From a bacterium (GTDB lineage Bacteria > Auribacterota > UBA3054): a stretch of DNA of 64,000 bases. The stretch lies in assembly GCA_017616555.1 (NCBI GenBank), contig JAFZXZ010000032.1, positions 393,962 through 457,961 of the forward strand, given 5' to 3'. The translations under genes and the position numbers were made by a program. Shown in pieces: positions 8,766 through 17,357 of the stretch (positions within the stretch are counted from its first letter, which is position 1; every line of letters begins with the position of its first letter). A model generated the notes under the pieces. The model saw only the letters and a list, made by a program, of their open reading frames with translations. It was not told the origin of the DNA and did not search any database.

Positions 8766-10219
8766 TGAAACTTATCTATGAAGAATCTACGCCCAAGAGA
8801 CGCGGCGTCATCCCTCCCAAAAGCGGCATCGAGTGCCAGACGTTAGTTCCCGAATCCCTTCGCAGAAAAGAGAAAGCTCCTCTGCCGGAAGTAAGCGAAC
8901 TCGACGTTGTCCGTCACTACACGAATCTCAGCCGTCTGAACTATTCCGTCGATACGAACTTCTATCCCCTGGGCTCCTGCACGATGAAGTACAACCCCAA
9001 GGTGAACGAACAGGTCGCGAGACTGGAAGGCTTCACCACGCTGCATCCTTATCTCTCCTTAGTCCCCGGCGGTCCTGAAAAAGTTCAGGGCGCTCTGGAG
9101 ACGATCTACGAAACCGAACAAAAGCTCTGCGAGATCACCGGCATGAAGGCTGTAACGCTCCAGCCCTTCGCCGGCGCCAACGGCGAATTCACAGGCGTCA
9201 TGCTGATCGCCGCCTATCACAAGGACAGGGGAGATTCTAAACGCAAACGCATGCTGATCCCCGACAGCGCACACGGCACTAACCCGGCTTCCGCCATGAT
9301 GGCCGGATTTGAGATCACGCCTATCCCTAGTGATCCGAAGGGCTGGGTCGATCTCAACGCGCTGGAAGCGGCCCTGGGCGACGACGTCGCGGGATTGATG
9401 CTCACGGCTCCGAACACGGTCGGCCTCTTCGACAGCAACGTCGGCAAGATAAGCGAAATGGTCCACAAGGCCGGCGGCCTCATGTACTATGACGGCGCGA
9501 ACCTGAACGCCATCATGGGCCACGCCAGGCCGGGCGACCTCGGCTTCGACGTAGTGCACCTCAACATGCACAAGACTTTCTCGACGCCTCACGGCGGCGG
9601 CGGCCCCGGCGCCGGCGCGGTCGGCGTGAAAGAGCAGCTGGTCCCGTTCCTTCCGACTCCCAGAGTCACGAAGAAATCTGACGGCACCTACGAAGTGGGC
9701 GTCGCCGATTCTACGAAGAGTATGGGACACATCGCGCCCTTCTTCGGCAACTTCTGCGTCATGCTGAAGGCTTACGCCTACATGCTGCAGCTGGGCGCCG
9801 AAGGCATCCGTGAAGCGGCGGGCCTTGCGGTCCTGAACGCCAACTATCTGAAGGCCAGGCTGCAGGACACTTACAAGTTCCCGTTCCAGGATCAGATCTG
9901 CATGCACGAGTGCGTCTGCACATCCGAATGGCAGCTTGAGAAGTCGGGCGTCAACACGCTTGACATCGCCAAGATGCTGCTTGACAGAGGCTATCACGCC
10001 CCGACGGTCTACTTCCCCTTGATCGTCCACGAGGCCATCATGATCGAGCCTACGGAAACGGAATCCAAGGAAACCCTTGACGCCTTCGTGGAATCCATGA
10101 AGGAGATCGCCAAGATCACGGAAACGGATCCGGAAGCCTGCCACCGCGCTCCTGAAAGGACGCCCATCGGAAGGATGGACGAAGTGGCGGCTGCCAAGAA
10201 CATGATCCTGAAAGCCTAA
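8765..10219 (+). CDS. gcvPB: Glycine dehydrogenase (decarboxylating) subunit 2
   Basis: C-terminal, PLP-binding half of the split P protein. At 484 residues it is normal. The PLP lysine is Lys270 in HLNMHKTFSTPHGGGGPG, and PLGSCTMKYNPK near residue 75 and DSAHGTNPASA are family signatures. GAGGAGG lies just upstream of the ATG, the strongest ribosome site of this operon. Only 6 bases separate it from holA, so transcription probably continues into the downstream genes. Confidence 0.97.
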   Translation: MKLIYEESTPKRRGVIPPKSGIECQTLVPESLRRKEKAPLPEVSELDVVRHYTNLSRLNYSVDTNFYPLGSCTMKYNPKVNEQVARLEGFTTLHPYLSLVPGGPEKVQGALETIYETEQKLCEITGMKAVTLQPFAGANGEFTGVMLIAAYHKDRGDSKRKRMLIPDSAHGTNPASAMMAGFEITPIPSDPKGWVDLNALEAALGDDVAGLMLTAPNTVGLFDSNVGKISEMVHKAGGLMYYDGANLNAIMGHARPGDLGFDVVHLNMHKTFSTPHGGGGPGAGAVGVKEQLVPFLPTPRVTKKSDGTYEVGVADSTKSMGHIAPFFGNFCVMLKAYAYMLQLGAEGIREAAGLAVLNANYLKARLQDTYKFPFQDQICMHECVCTSEWQLEKSGVNTLDIAKMLLDRGYHAPTVYFPLIVHEAIMIEPTETESKETLDAFVESMKEIAKITETDPEACHRAPERTPIGRMDEVAAAKNMILKA

Positions 10220-10225
10220 AACTTC

Positions 10226-11251
10226 ATGGCAGTACGCAAGAGCAAAACGGAAGAAAGCTTCCGCCCAGAAGATTTCCTCAAAAAGCTGGAAGCCAACGAA
10301 ACCGGCAATTTCTACGTATTGCTTGGCGAAGATCACACGCGCGCGGAGCAGCTCCTAGAGACGCTTCGCGCGCGTCTTGTTCCTCCTGGCATGGAGGATT
10401 TCTCCCTGGAAACGATAACCGTTGACAAGGAGAAGAACGGCGCCGGCGAAATAATCGGCGCGGCTGAGACGATCCCCTTCATGGGCGGGTACCGTCTCGT
10501 CATCGTCCGCCACGGCGAGGAGCTTGACTCCGAAGCCCTGGAAGCGCTTGCCGAATACGCTCAGGAAACGTTTGAAAACAAGCGTCCCGACATGCTTCTG
10601 GTTATCGTCATTAGCGCCTTGGACAAACGCTTGAAATTCACCAAAACGATCCAGAAGCTCGGAGCCATCATAGACTGCGAGCCAGAGCCGATCCGCGATC
10701 TTAGGGAATATGCGGGCAAGCATTTCAACAAGACTCTGACGCCGGGGGGCGAAAGAGCTTTTTCCGAGATCGTCGGCACAGACACCAGGAAAGTTGCGGC
10801 TGAAATGGAGAAAGTCAGCCTGTACACGGGGGAGAGGGAAGAAATTACCGAGGAGGACGTCATGGCGATCTGCGCCGACTCCAATATCCAGGACGAGTGG
10901 GAGCTTAGGAACTGCCTTTTGTCCGGCGATATGGAGGGGACGCTCTCCGCGCTAAGGAATCTCAGATTCGATCCATCCGGCAGCGAAGAGGGGATCTTCG
11001 CGAAACTGACTTACGTTATGAGCGACCTTCCAGTCATCGCCGAGGCCGCCAAAAGAGGGGACATGCGCGCTGCGAGAGTATTCCCCGGCAATCCCCGCTA
11101 TTACGCGATGAAAAATTTCCTGTCCGAATTACCGGTTGAAAAACAAAGGAAGATACTGTCCCTTTTGATGTATGAGATGATCGCGTTCCGCGGCAGCAAT
11201 CTTCCCAAAGACATAATGAACGACCTAGCCTGCATTTCATTGATTTTATAA
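10226..11251 (+). CDS. holA: DNA polymerase III delta subunit (clamp loader)
   Basis: The delta subunit opens the sliding clamp as part of the clamp-loader complex. At 341 residues it is normal. The N-terminal region has the degenerate AAA fold, with YVLLGEDHTRAEQLLE in place of a true Walker A, as expected for delta. The middle holds ETIPFMGGYRLVIVR and KRLKFTKTIQKLGAIIDCE, which match the family pattern. The C-terminal collar helices follow. Sequence conservation in this family is low, so the call rests on the overall pattern. It is sandwiched between the gcv and exopolysaccharide genes with only 3-6 base gaps. Confidence 0.85.
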   Translation: MAVRKSKTEESFRPEDFLKKLEANETGNFYVLLGEDHTRAEQLLETLRARLVPPGMEDFSLETITVDKEKNGAGEIIGAAETIPFMGGYRLVIVRHGEELDSEALEALAEYAQETFENKRPDMLLVIVISALDKRLKFTKTIQKLGAIIDCEPEPIRDLREYAGKHFNKTLTPGGERAFSEIVGTDTRKVAAEMEKVSLYTGEREEITEEDVMAICADSNIQDEWELRNCLLSGDMEGTLSALRNLRFDPSGSEEGIFAKLTYVMSDLPVIAEAAKRGDMRAARVFPGNPRYYAMKNFLSELPVEKQRKILSLLMYEMIAFRGSNLPKDIMNDLACISLIL

Positions 11252-11254
11252 GTT

Positions 11255-12712
11255 ATGAGAACTAAGATCGAGAAACTTTTCTATCTTCTCAGGTTGGCGG
11301 CTGACATTGTTATCGTCCATATTGCTTTCTACTTCGGCTACCACACCTACATGGGCTTCGGATTCAGCGACCAGTATCTGGCCGACAACATGAAGACGAT
11401 AATCTATTACAATCCCTCAAAAGAGACGCTTTACTTCACTTTGGCGATAGTCTTCTCGCTCATTCTTGTCACTTACAACGTTCTGCGCAAATATTACCGC
11501 GGCGACAACAGCATTCTTAACGTCAAGGAATATCAGCATATCATCTCGTCGTATGTTTTCGCCGCTGTCATGACGTGCGCTTTTTATTTCGTTTATTACA
11601 TCTATTTGAACAAAACGGAAGGCGGTTTTACTGACAAGCTTTTCTCCAGGCGGATTTTCTGCTATTCCTTTGCTTACGCTTTCATAATGGTCGTCTGCTT
11701 CAGGGCCTTCATGAACTGGCTGATCAGCAAGCTGCACAAGAAAGGTATTTTTGTAAGGAACTGCCTTATCCTGGGCGCCGGCAACAACGGGAAACTGGTG
11801 GCACGCCGCCTTATGCGCCATACCGCTCACCATTATCTTCCTGTCTGCTATCTTGACGATTATATTCCCAAGGGGACGGAAATTGAAGTTGAGAAGAACG
11901 GTTTCAAGCTGAAGGTCGAGGGCACGGTTGAAGATCTTGAGCGTCTGATAAAAGAGCTTGACATCACTTCCGTCTTTTTCTGCATGAGCGAAGCGCCGGC
12001 GGAGAAGATCTTCTCCGTCATGGATCTCTGCTACTCTTTGAAAGTGCCGTTCTACTTCACCCCCAGACTTTACACCATCCCTCAGGTCATAAGGGGCTAC
12101 GAGATAGCCGGCGTTTATGTTCTCAGCATCATCCACGATTTCACAGTCTCCTGGTATTACAATTTTGTCAAGAGGGCTTTCGACATAGTCTTTTCCCTCC
12201 TTCTCCTGATCCCCGGACTGCCTGTGATGCTTCTCACCGCTATCGCCATAAAGCTCGACAGCAAAGGTCCGGTCTTCTTTTCCCAGGAGCGCGTGGGCTT
12301 AAACGGCAAAAAGTTCATCATGTACAAATTCCGCTCCATGAAAACGGAAGCGAGCGGTTCGGAGTTGAAGCCCAAGAGCGGCCGCGACCCAAGGATCACT
12401 AGGGTCGGACATTTCCTGAGATTAACGAGCCTTGATGAACTGCCCCAGATCCTGAACGTCCTCAAAGGCGATATGTCCTTCGTCGGCCCCAGGCCGGAGA
12501 TGACGTTCATTGTTGACACTTACGACAAATGGCAGAGGCTAAGATTGAAGGTCAAGCCCGGCATCACCGGCCTCTGGCAGATCAGCGCGGAGCGCAATCT
12601 TCCCATCCACGAGAACCTCGACTACGACATGTATTACCTTCAGGAGCGTTCCTTGCTCCTCGACATAGTCATTATTTTCAAGACTTTCTTCTTCATCGCC
12701 CGCGGTATCTAA
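11255..12712 (+). CDS. Polyprenyl glycosylphosphotransferase (initiating EPS sugar transferase)
   Basis: Transfers a sugar-1-phosphate to undecaprenyl phosphate to prime exopolysaccharide or O-antigen synthesis (WbaP/WcaJ type). At 485 residues: four or five N-terminal membrane helices (about 8-150), a Rossmann-like middle domain starting ILGAGNNGKLVARRL, and the catalytic bacterial sugar-transferase domain from about 305. That domain has KRAFDIVFS, FFSQERVGLNGKKFIMYKFR, LRLTSLDELPQILNVLKGDM, FVGPRPE and KPGITGLWQIS. In other bacteria, PEP-CTERM/exosortase systems are associated with this kind of EPS gene, which fits the window. The gene for the polymerase or ligase follows with no gap. Confidence 0.93.
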   Translation: MRTKIEKLFYLLRLAADIVIVHIAFYFGYHTYMGFGFSDQYLADNMKTIIYYNPSKETLYFTLAIVFSLILVTYNVLRKYYRGDNSILNVKEYQHIISSYVFAAVMTCAFYFVYYIYLNKTEGGFTDKLFSRRIFCYSFAYAFIMVVCFRAFMNWLISKLHKKGIFVRNCLILGAGNNGKLVARRLMRHTAHHYLPVCYLDDYIPKGTEIEVEKNGFKLKVEGTVEDLERLIKELDITSVFFCMSEAPAEKIFSVMDLCYSLKVPFYFTPRLYTIPQVIRGYEIAGVYVLSIIHDFTVSWYYNFVKRAFDIVFSLLLLIPGLPVMLLTAIAIKLDSKGPVFFSQERVGLNGKKFIMYKFRSMKTEASGSELKPKSGRDPRITRVGHFLRLTSLDELPQILNVLKGDMSFVGPRPEMTFIVDTYDKWQRLRLKVKPGITGLWQISAERNLPIHENLDYDMYYLQERSLLLDIVIIFKTFFFIARGI

Positions 12713-15079
12713 ATGTTTGCTAAGATCAGGAAACTTTCGGCAGTGGCGCTTTTTTTACTGGCCTTTGGCGCCCTTTGGCCGGCGGCGTTTGAACTGGCTC
12801 CGCTTGATCCGGCATACTGTTTTGCTTACGCTTTCTTCCTCATTTTTATTTTCGTTGCGGCCTATTACGTTCCTCAGAAGGCGCTTTACATACTCGCTTT
12901 CATTTTGCCTTTTTCCGCCGCTCCCAGCAGGCTTCTCAACATAGGGGCTCATCAGCCGATAATCTTTTTCGTTCTCATCTTTGCCCTTGGCTATTGGGCA
13001 AACAGGCTAGTTACCAAGCAGTCATCGAACCTTGACAAGAGTTTCAAGCTTCCTTTGCTTCTCCTGTTCATGGTCGGACTTTCTTCGGCTTTCTGGACAG
13101 TGGCTCGCTACGGCGGAGTGTTCACCAGTTTCAGAACGCCTTTCTTTTATGACAGGATAATCAACACGGACGGCAAGACCGCATCCGAGGCCGCCAGGAT
13201 AACGCTTCTGTATTGTTTCCTTTTCCTCATGTTCCCGGCTCTTATATGGACCGTCTCATCTATTTTCGGGGAATTGAAAGAAAGAAGCGAAAGGGCGCTC
13301 TATCTTAAAAAACTGCTGCTTGCCGTCACGCTCGGGCTTTGGCCCGTGCTTATTCTGGCTTTCCTTCAGCACAGGGGCTCCTACCTTCCCAAAGCTTTCC
13401 TTGACATCAGCTGGCTGGAATCGGGCAGGATCTCCGGCGGGATGTCGGATCCGAACTCCCTCGGCATTACGATAGCGCTCTATATCCCGTTGGCCCTCTA
13501 CTTCGTCTGGACAGGCAAAATTTTTGAAAAGATCTTTTTCGGAGTCACGGCCTGCGTTTCTTTCGTCGCTATGACGTATTCCGGTTCGCGCTCGTCGCTT
13601 CTGTTTCTGTTGCTTTTCGCTTTCTTCTTTGCCGCCGGAATGCTTATAGAGCGCTTCAGGAGCAAGAAGCCCGGTCTTGTTCAAGTCTTGGGCGCCGCGG
13701 GGATCCTTTTGCTTTTCCTTATTTTCCTTATCTCCACTCCAAGGATAAAGCTTGATCCGCATTCCAGAAATCCGGTTATCGCTCGCCTTGCGAAACAATT
13801 CCGCCGTCTTGATCACGAGCAGGGAGTCACCATAACGGACCGTAGGGAACTTCAATGGAAGCAGGCTTGGCGCATTTGGAGAGAGTACCCCATAGAGGGC
13901 GTAGGCTTGGGCGCTTTTCCTCTGGAAGTCGTCAACTACAATAGAGAGGCCGGCGACGAAACACCCATGGACAATCCCTGGAACCAATACCTGACCTGGG
14001 GAGTGGAGCTCGGATTGGCGGGCATGGTTGTCTTCATCTGGCTCATTTTCCTGATTTTCAAAAAAGCCTGGGCAAGCGGTAAAGACAGGAGATTCCTGTT
14101 GCTTTCCGCTATCCTTTTGTCGTTCATGGTCATCTCCTTTTTCGGGGCTCATCTCAACGCCCCGGAAGCCGCCTCGATGACCGCCCTTATTCTGGCTGTT
14201 TTCATATCCGACCTTGATGAGGTCTCTAATGAGCCTCTGCGATTCAGGACGCTTCTAGTTTCTGTCCTTTTCCTGGTTTTCTTCAACGCGGTCTATGCTT
14301 ACGGAGTCTTCGGCAAATTAGGCGGCGAGGAACGCCGCCAAAGGTTCGACCTTCCCAGCGACTTCGGTTTCTACGCCAAAGAGCGCTGGATGGGCAGCGC
14401 CTTTACATTCAGATGGAGCGCTCCTCGTGGCGGCATGCTCTTGGAAGTTCCGGAAACTAACCGCGTCATTAAACTGAGGATCGCCGCCGTAAGGGAGGAG
14501 CCTGTCACCGTCACTTTCTGGTATGACGGCGTTCTTTTGGACACCATCAACCTTATGGAGCCGGGATGGCAGGAAATAAAACTCAACATCTTCCCTTGGC
14601 TGGCTAGGAGATCCCTCCTTTGCTTTGCCGTGAATAAGCCTTGGAAGCCGGAAGGGGAGAGCCGCAACCTCGGTTTAGCCTTTGCTACAGATTACGAATT
14701 CACCAATGAATTCCAGAGGCAGGCTCAGGGCTCCATCGGCATAGAGGATACCCAAAACGGCAGGCTGATCGTCATCGGCCAGGGATTCTCCTGGCAGCCG
14801 TCTATTCCCAGCACCAAAGTCCACCTTGATTTTGAAATGCTGCTGTCGAAACCCATTGAGCCCAAGACTCAGGAATACACGCTCTATCTCGGCCAAAACA
14901 AACTCTACGAATTTACGCTTCCCTTCGACGGGCAGTCCCACACGATAGAAGTGGATCTCCCTGAAGGCGACCGTCAGGCTCTTTCCCTCCGAGCCAAAAA
15001 ACTTCTGACCCACAAGATCCAGAATCAGAAGGAAGTGAGCAAAGTCGGCGCCCGTGTAAGAGCCATAGGAGATTTCTGA
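12713..15079 (+). CDS. O-antigen ligase/Wzy-like polymerase with large C-terminal soluble domain
   Basis: Integral membrane protein of the O-antigen ligase/polymerase (Wzy_C, WaaL-like) superfamily. About ten hydrophobic segments span residues 5-530. The conserved large loop holds WKQAWRIWREYPIEGVGLGAF and DNPWNQYLTWGVELGLAGM, equivalent to the H/N-N-x-Y-L motif of the family. At 788 residues it is unusually long. After the last membrane helix (about residue 535) comes a soluble region of roughly 250 residues, predicted beta-rich from its alternating pattern and of unknown role. It follows the priming transferase without a gap and overlaps rsmI by one base. Confidence 0.85.
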   Translation: MFAKIRKLSAVALFLLAFGALWPAAFELAPLDPAYCFAYAFFLIFIFVAAYYVPQKALYILAFILPFSAAPSRLLNIGAHQPIIFFVLIFALGYWANRLVTKQSSNLDKSFKLPLLLLFMVGLSSAFWTVARYGGVFTSFRTPFFYDRIINTDGKTASEAARITLLYCFLFLMFPALIWTVSSIFGELKERSERALYLKKLLLAVTLGLWPVLILAFLQHRGSYLPKAFLDISWLESGRISGGMSDPNSLGITIALYIPLALYFVWTGKIFEKIFFGVTACVSFVAMTYSGSRSSLLFLLLFAFFFAAGMLIERFRSKKPGLVQVLGAAGILLLFLIFLISTPRIKLDPHSRNPVIARLAKQFRRLDHEQGVTITDRRELQWKQAWRIWREYPIEGVGLGAFPLEVVNYNREAGDETPMDNPWNQYLTWGVELGLAGMVVFIWLIFLIFKKAWASGKDRRFLLLSAILLSFMVISFFGAHLNAPEAASMTALILAVFISDLDEVSNEPLRFRTLLVSVLFLVFFNAVYAYGVFGKLGGEERRQRFDLPSDFGFYAKERWMGSAFTFRWSAPRGGMLLEVPETNRVIKLRIAAVREEPVTVTFWYDGVLLDTINLMEPGWQEIKLNIFPWLARRSLLCFAVNKPWKPEGESRNLGLAFATDYEFTNEFQRQAQGSIGIEDTQNGRLIVIGQGFSWQPSIPSTKVHLDFEMLLSKPIEPKTQEYTLYLGQNKLYEFTLPFDGQSHTIEVDLPEGDRQALSLRAKKLLTHKIQNQKEVSKVGARVRAIGDF

Positions 15080-15921
15080 TGCTGTATATCGTCGCCACTC
15101 CCTTAGGCAATCTCGAAGACCTCACCCCGAGGGCCTTGAGGATCTTCCGGGAAGTTGACGCCATCGCGGCGGAGGACACACGCCACACCGTCCAGCTTCT
15201 CAGTCACTTCCAAATACAGAAGCCTCTCTTTGCTTTCCATCAGCACAATGAAAGGGAAGCGACGGAACAGCTCATTGAAAAGCTCACCAAGGGACAAAAC
15301 ATCGCCCTCGTCTCCGACGCCGGCTATCCCTGCGTCTCCGATGCCGGAAGCTATCTTACGCAGACCCTCCGCGACAGAAACATTCCCTACACCTGCTTAC
15401 CTGGCGCCTGCGCCGTCGAGACCGCTCTCGTCCTCTCCGGATTGCCAACGGAAACTTACACTTTCCTAGGCTTCCTCCCAAGGGAAGGCAAAGAAAGAGA
15501 GCAAGCTTTCCAAAAAATAGAAAACGCAAAAGAAACAACGATCGTCTTCGAAAGCCCTTTGAGAATCATAAAGCTCATAAAAGATCTCAAGCCCTACCTC
15601 AAGGAAAGAAAGATATCTCTCTTGAGGGAAATGACCAAGATCCACGAGGAATGCGTAAGAGGGACTATAGATGAAGTCCTAACTGAACTTGAATCCAGAG
15701 CTGAAATAAAAGGGGAGTGCGTCCTTGCAATAGAAGGCGGAAAGGAAGAGAAAATTGAAAACAACTCCCAAGATCTCACAATTGACGACGCTGTCAGAAA
15801 AGTTCTTCTTCTCAAAAAGAAAGCCGATCTCTCCCTCTCCCAGTCCGCTCAGGCCGTCTCCTTAATAACCGGCTACAACAGGAAAGAGCTCTACAAAAAA
15901 GCCCTGGACCTGGAATCATAA
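15079..15921 (+). CDS. rsmI: 16S rRNA (cytidine-1402-2'-O)-methyltransferase
   Basis: SAM-dependent tetrapyrrole-methylase-fold enzyme that modifies C1402 in the decoding centre of 16S rRNA. At 280 residues it is normal. Motifs are YIVATPLGNLEDLTPRAL at the N terminus, DAIAAEDTRHT, FHQHNE, LVSDAGYPCVSDAG, PGACAVETALVLSGLPT and FLGFLPREGKER. The start overlaps the polymerase stop (TGATG), and the stop overlaps the next gene (TAATG). The 3' part is richer in A than its neighbours. Confidence 0.95.
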   Translation: MLYIVATPLGNLEDLTPRALRIFREVDAIAAEDTRHTVQLLSHFQIQKPLFAFHQHNEREATEQLIEKLTKGQNIALVSDAGYPCVSDAGSYLTQTLRDRNIPYTCLPGACAVETALVLSGLPTETYTFLGFLPREGKEREQAFQKIENAKETTIVFESPLRIIKLIKDLKPYLKERKISLLREMTKIHEECVRGTIDEVLTELESRAEIKGECVLAIEGGKEEKIENNSQDLTIDDAVRKVLLLKKKADLSLSQSAQAVSLITGYNRKELYKKALDLES

Positions 15922-17108
15922 TGAACACCCCCGAAACAGACAAGATCTACCGGCCCGAAACCGGCGTAGTCATAAGCATAGGCGAAGACGGCCTTGCCAC
16001 CATCAGTCTTTCCCGCACCAAAGCCTGCGAATTCTGCGGCCAGTGCTCCGTTTCGAAAGAAGACGGCATGATGACTTTGAAAGCGGAAACGAATCCCAAA
16101 GAAGGCTTAAAACCCGGCGATCAAGTAGCTGTGATCAAAAAGCCCGCCGCCCAGATAAAGGCCATGCTTCTCCTTCTGCTTTCTCCGCTCTTAGGGCTTG
16201 TTTTAGGCCTTTTCCTGGGCTTCTTTCTTTTCCCACAGCAGGAAACAAAGCAAGCGCTCTTTTCCATAGCGGGCGCGATCATAGCCGTCTTTATTTCCTT
16301 TGTCATCATAAGGATAAAAAAATGGCACAAAGGCGCCGGTCTTACAATCACGAAACTCACGGTCCTCATTCTTTCCTCGGCTCTATTTCTTTCCTCTTGC
16401 AAAGTAGAAAAGGTGAGGGTTACTGATTCCAAGCCTCAATCATTCTCCGTTGGATTGAAAACAAGCAACGACGACTTTTTCCCATCCGACGCCAAGTTCC
16501 TGGAAAGCACAGAAACTTCCCGTCTATACGCTTCAATTCCAGACAGCATTTTTAAAAGGATGGAGGGCAAATCTTTTCCAAAGGACTGCCAAGTAAAAAA
16601 AGAAGACCTCAGATACGTAAGAGTTAAGCATTACGGTTTTGACGGGCAAGTGCACGCGGGCGAATTCGTGGCTGACAAGAGGGTGGCCTCCAGTCTTGTT
16701 TTCATTTTTGATAAGCTTTTCGAGCAAAAATACCAGATCGAAAAGATAAAGCTCATCGATGATTACGACGCTAAAGATGAGGATTCAATGAAAGATAACA
16801 ACACGAGCGCTTTCTGCTACAGGACCATCGCAGGCAAAGACAAGCTCTCCAAGCACGCCCTTGGCTTAGCCATCGACATCAACCCACTCTACAACCCCTG
16901 CGTCTCCTACAACAAGGATGGTTCTATTAAAAAGGTGGAGCCCGAAGAGGGAAGGCCTTACATTGAAAGAGATGCTTCCGACCCCAGGCGCATTACAAAA
17001 GACAGCCCAATATATAAGCTCTTCACAGAAAACGGCTTCATCTGGGGCGGCGACTGGAACAATCCCAAGGACTACCAGCACTTCGAATACAAGCTCGATC
17101 ATGAATAA
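15921..17108 (+). CDS. RseC/MucC-like protein fused to an M15-family peptidase
   Basis: Two unrelated modules in one 395-residue frame. Residues 1-135 look like RseC/MucC: a Cys cluster (C36, C39, C42) in a small domain, then two membrane helices (about 81-103 and 112-130). This family is linked to SoxR reduction and sigma-E signalling. Residues 146-160 form a third hydrophobic stretch ending in LFLSSC, a good lipobox with Cys160. The rest matches M15 (VanY/YcdD-like) peptidases: SKHALGLAIDIN gives H312 and D319, and YQHFEY gives H387 as zinc ligands, which suggests D-Ala-D-Ala or L,D-peptide cleavage. No in-frame ATG separates the modules. See the findings on fusion and a possible slippery run. 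Confidence 0.75.
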   Translation: MNTPETDKIYRPETGVVISIGEDGLATISLSRTKACEFCGQCSVSKEDGMMTLKAETNPKEGLKPGDQVAVIKKPAAQIKAMLLLLLSPLLGLVLGLFLGFFLFPQQETKQALFSIAGAIIAVFISFVIIRIKKWHKGAGLTITKLTVLILSSALFLSSCKVEKVRVTDSKPQSFSVGLKTSNDDFFPSDAKFLESTETSRLYASIPDSIFKRMEGKSFPKDCQVKKEDLRYVRVKHYGFDGQVHAGEFVADKRVASSLVFIFDKLFEQKYQIEKIKLIDDYDAKDEDSMKDNNTSAFCYRTIAGKDKLSKHALGLAIDINPLYNPCVSYNKDGSIKKVEPEEGRPYIERDASDPRRITKDSPIYKLFTENGFIWGGDWNNPKDYQHFEYKLDHE

Positions 17109-17171
17109 GATCCAAATATTATAATAATTTCCCTTCCGCAAATTTCGTAAGCCTCTGCCGCAATCGTTTTT

Positions 17172-17237
17172 GTAAGCAAATAAAATCGCTGTTCTGAAAC
17201 CCTTGAAAAATCAAGACTTCCAGAACTGTTTGCTTGC
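17172..17237 (+). repeat. Long imperfect inverted repeat (structured 3' region)
   Basis: Nested pairings can form one extended hairpin: GTAAGCAAA (17172-17180) with TTTGCTTGC (17229-17237, one G-U pair), GTTCTG (17191-17196) with CAGAAC (17221-17226), and CTTGA (17202-17206) with TCAAG (17211-17215) around an AAAA loop. It lies between the M15 fusion gene and a strong terminator, so it could be a stabilising 3' UTR or a small RNA. Function is unknown. Confidence 0.5.
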
Positions 17238-17263
17238 TAACCCCTGTAAAATCAAGGCTTTCA
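17198..17263 (+). repeat. Imperfect 25-base direct repeat pair
   Basis: Bases 17198-17222 and 17239-17263 match at 21 of 25 positions, both starting AACCC and containing AAAATCAAG. The second copy contributes the left arm of the terminator hairpin. The repeat may be a local duplication that built the terminator. Confidence 0.5.
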
Positions 17264-17288
17264 AAAGCCTTGTTTTTTTTTTTTTTTT
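17253..17288 (+). terminator. Intrinsic terminator after the gcv-rsmI-M15 gene string
   Basis: CAAGGCTTT (17253-17261) pairs with AAAGCCTTG (17264-17272) across a two-base loop, followed by 16 T. This cleanly ends the long co-directional gene string that begins at the gcv promoter. The T tract runs into the likely promoter region of the next gene (TAAAAT at 17297-17302). Confidence 0.88.
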
Positions 17289-17357
17289 CTTTTTGGTAAA
17301 ATTTACATAATTTAACCTTTAACCAAAAAACCATTAAACCTTCAGGGGAGAAAACTC

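Noticed and set aside
9059..10336. 425-residue minus-strand frame over gcvPB
   Set aside because: Shadow of a strongly conserved enzyme; no motif of its own.
17119..17334. 71-residue minus-strand frame in the gap before the first PEP-CTERM gene
   Set aside because: It is made of the direct repeat, the hairpin and the poly-T tract (read as poly-Lys), so it is explained by these elements.
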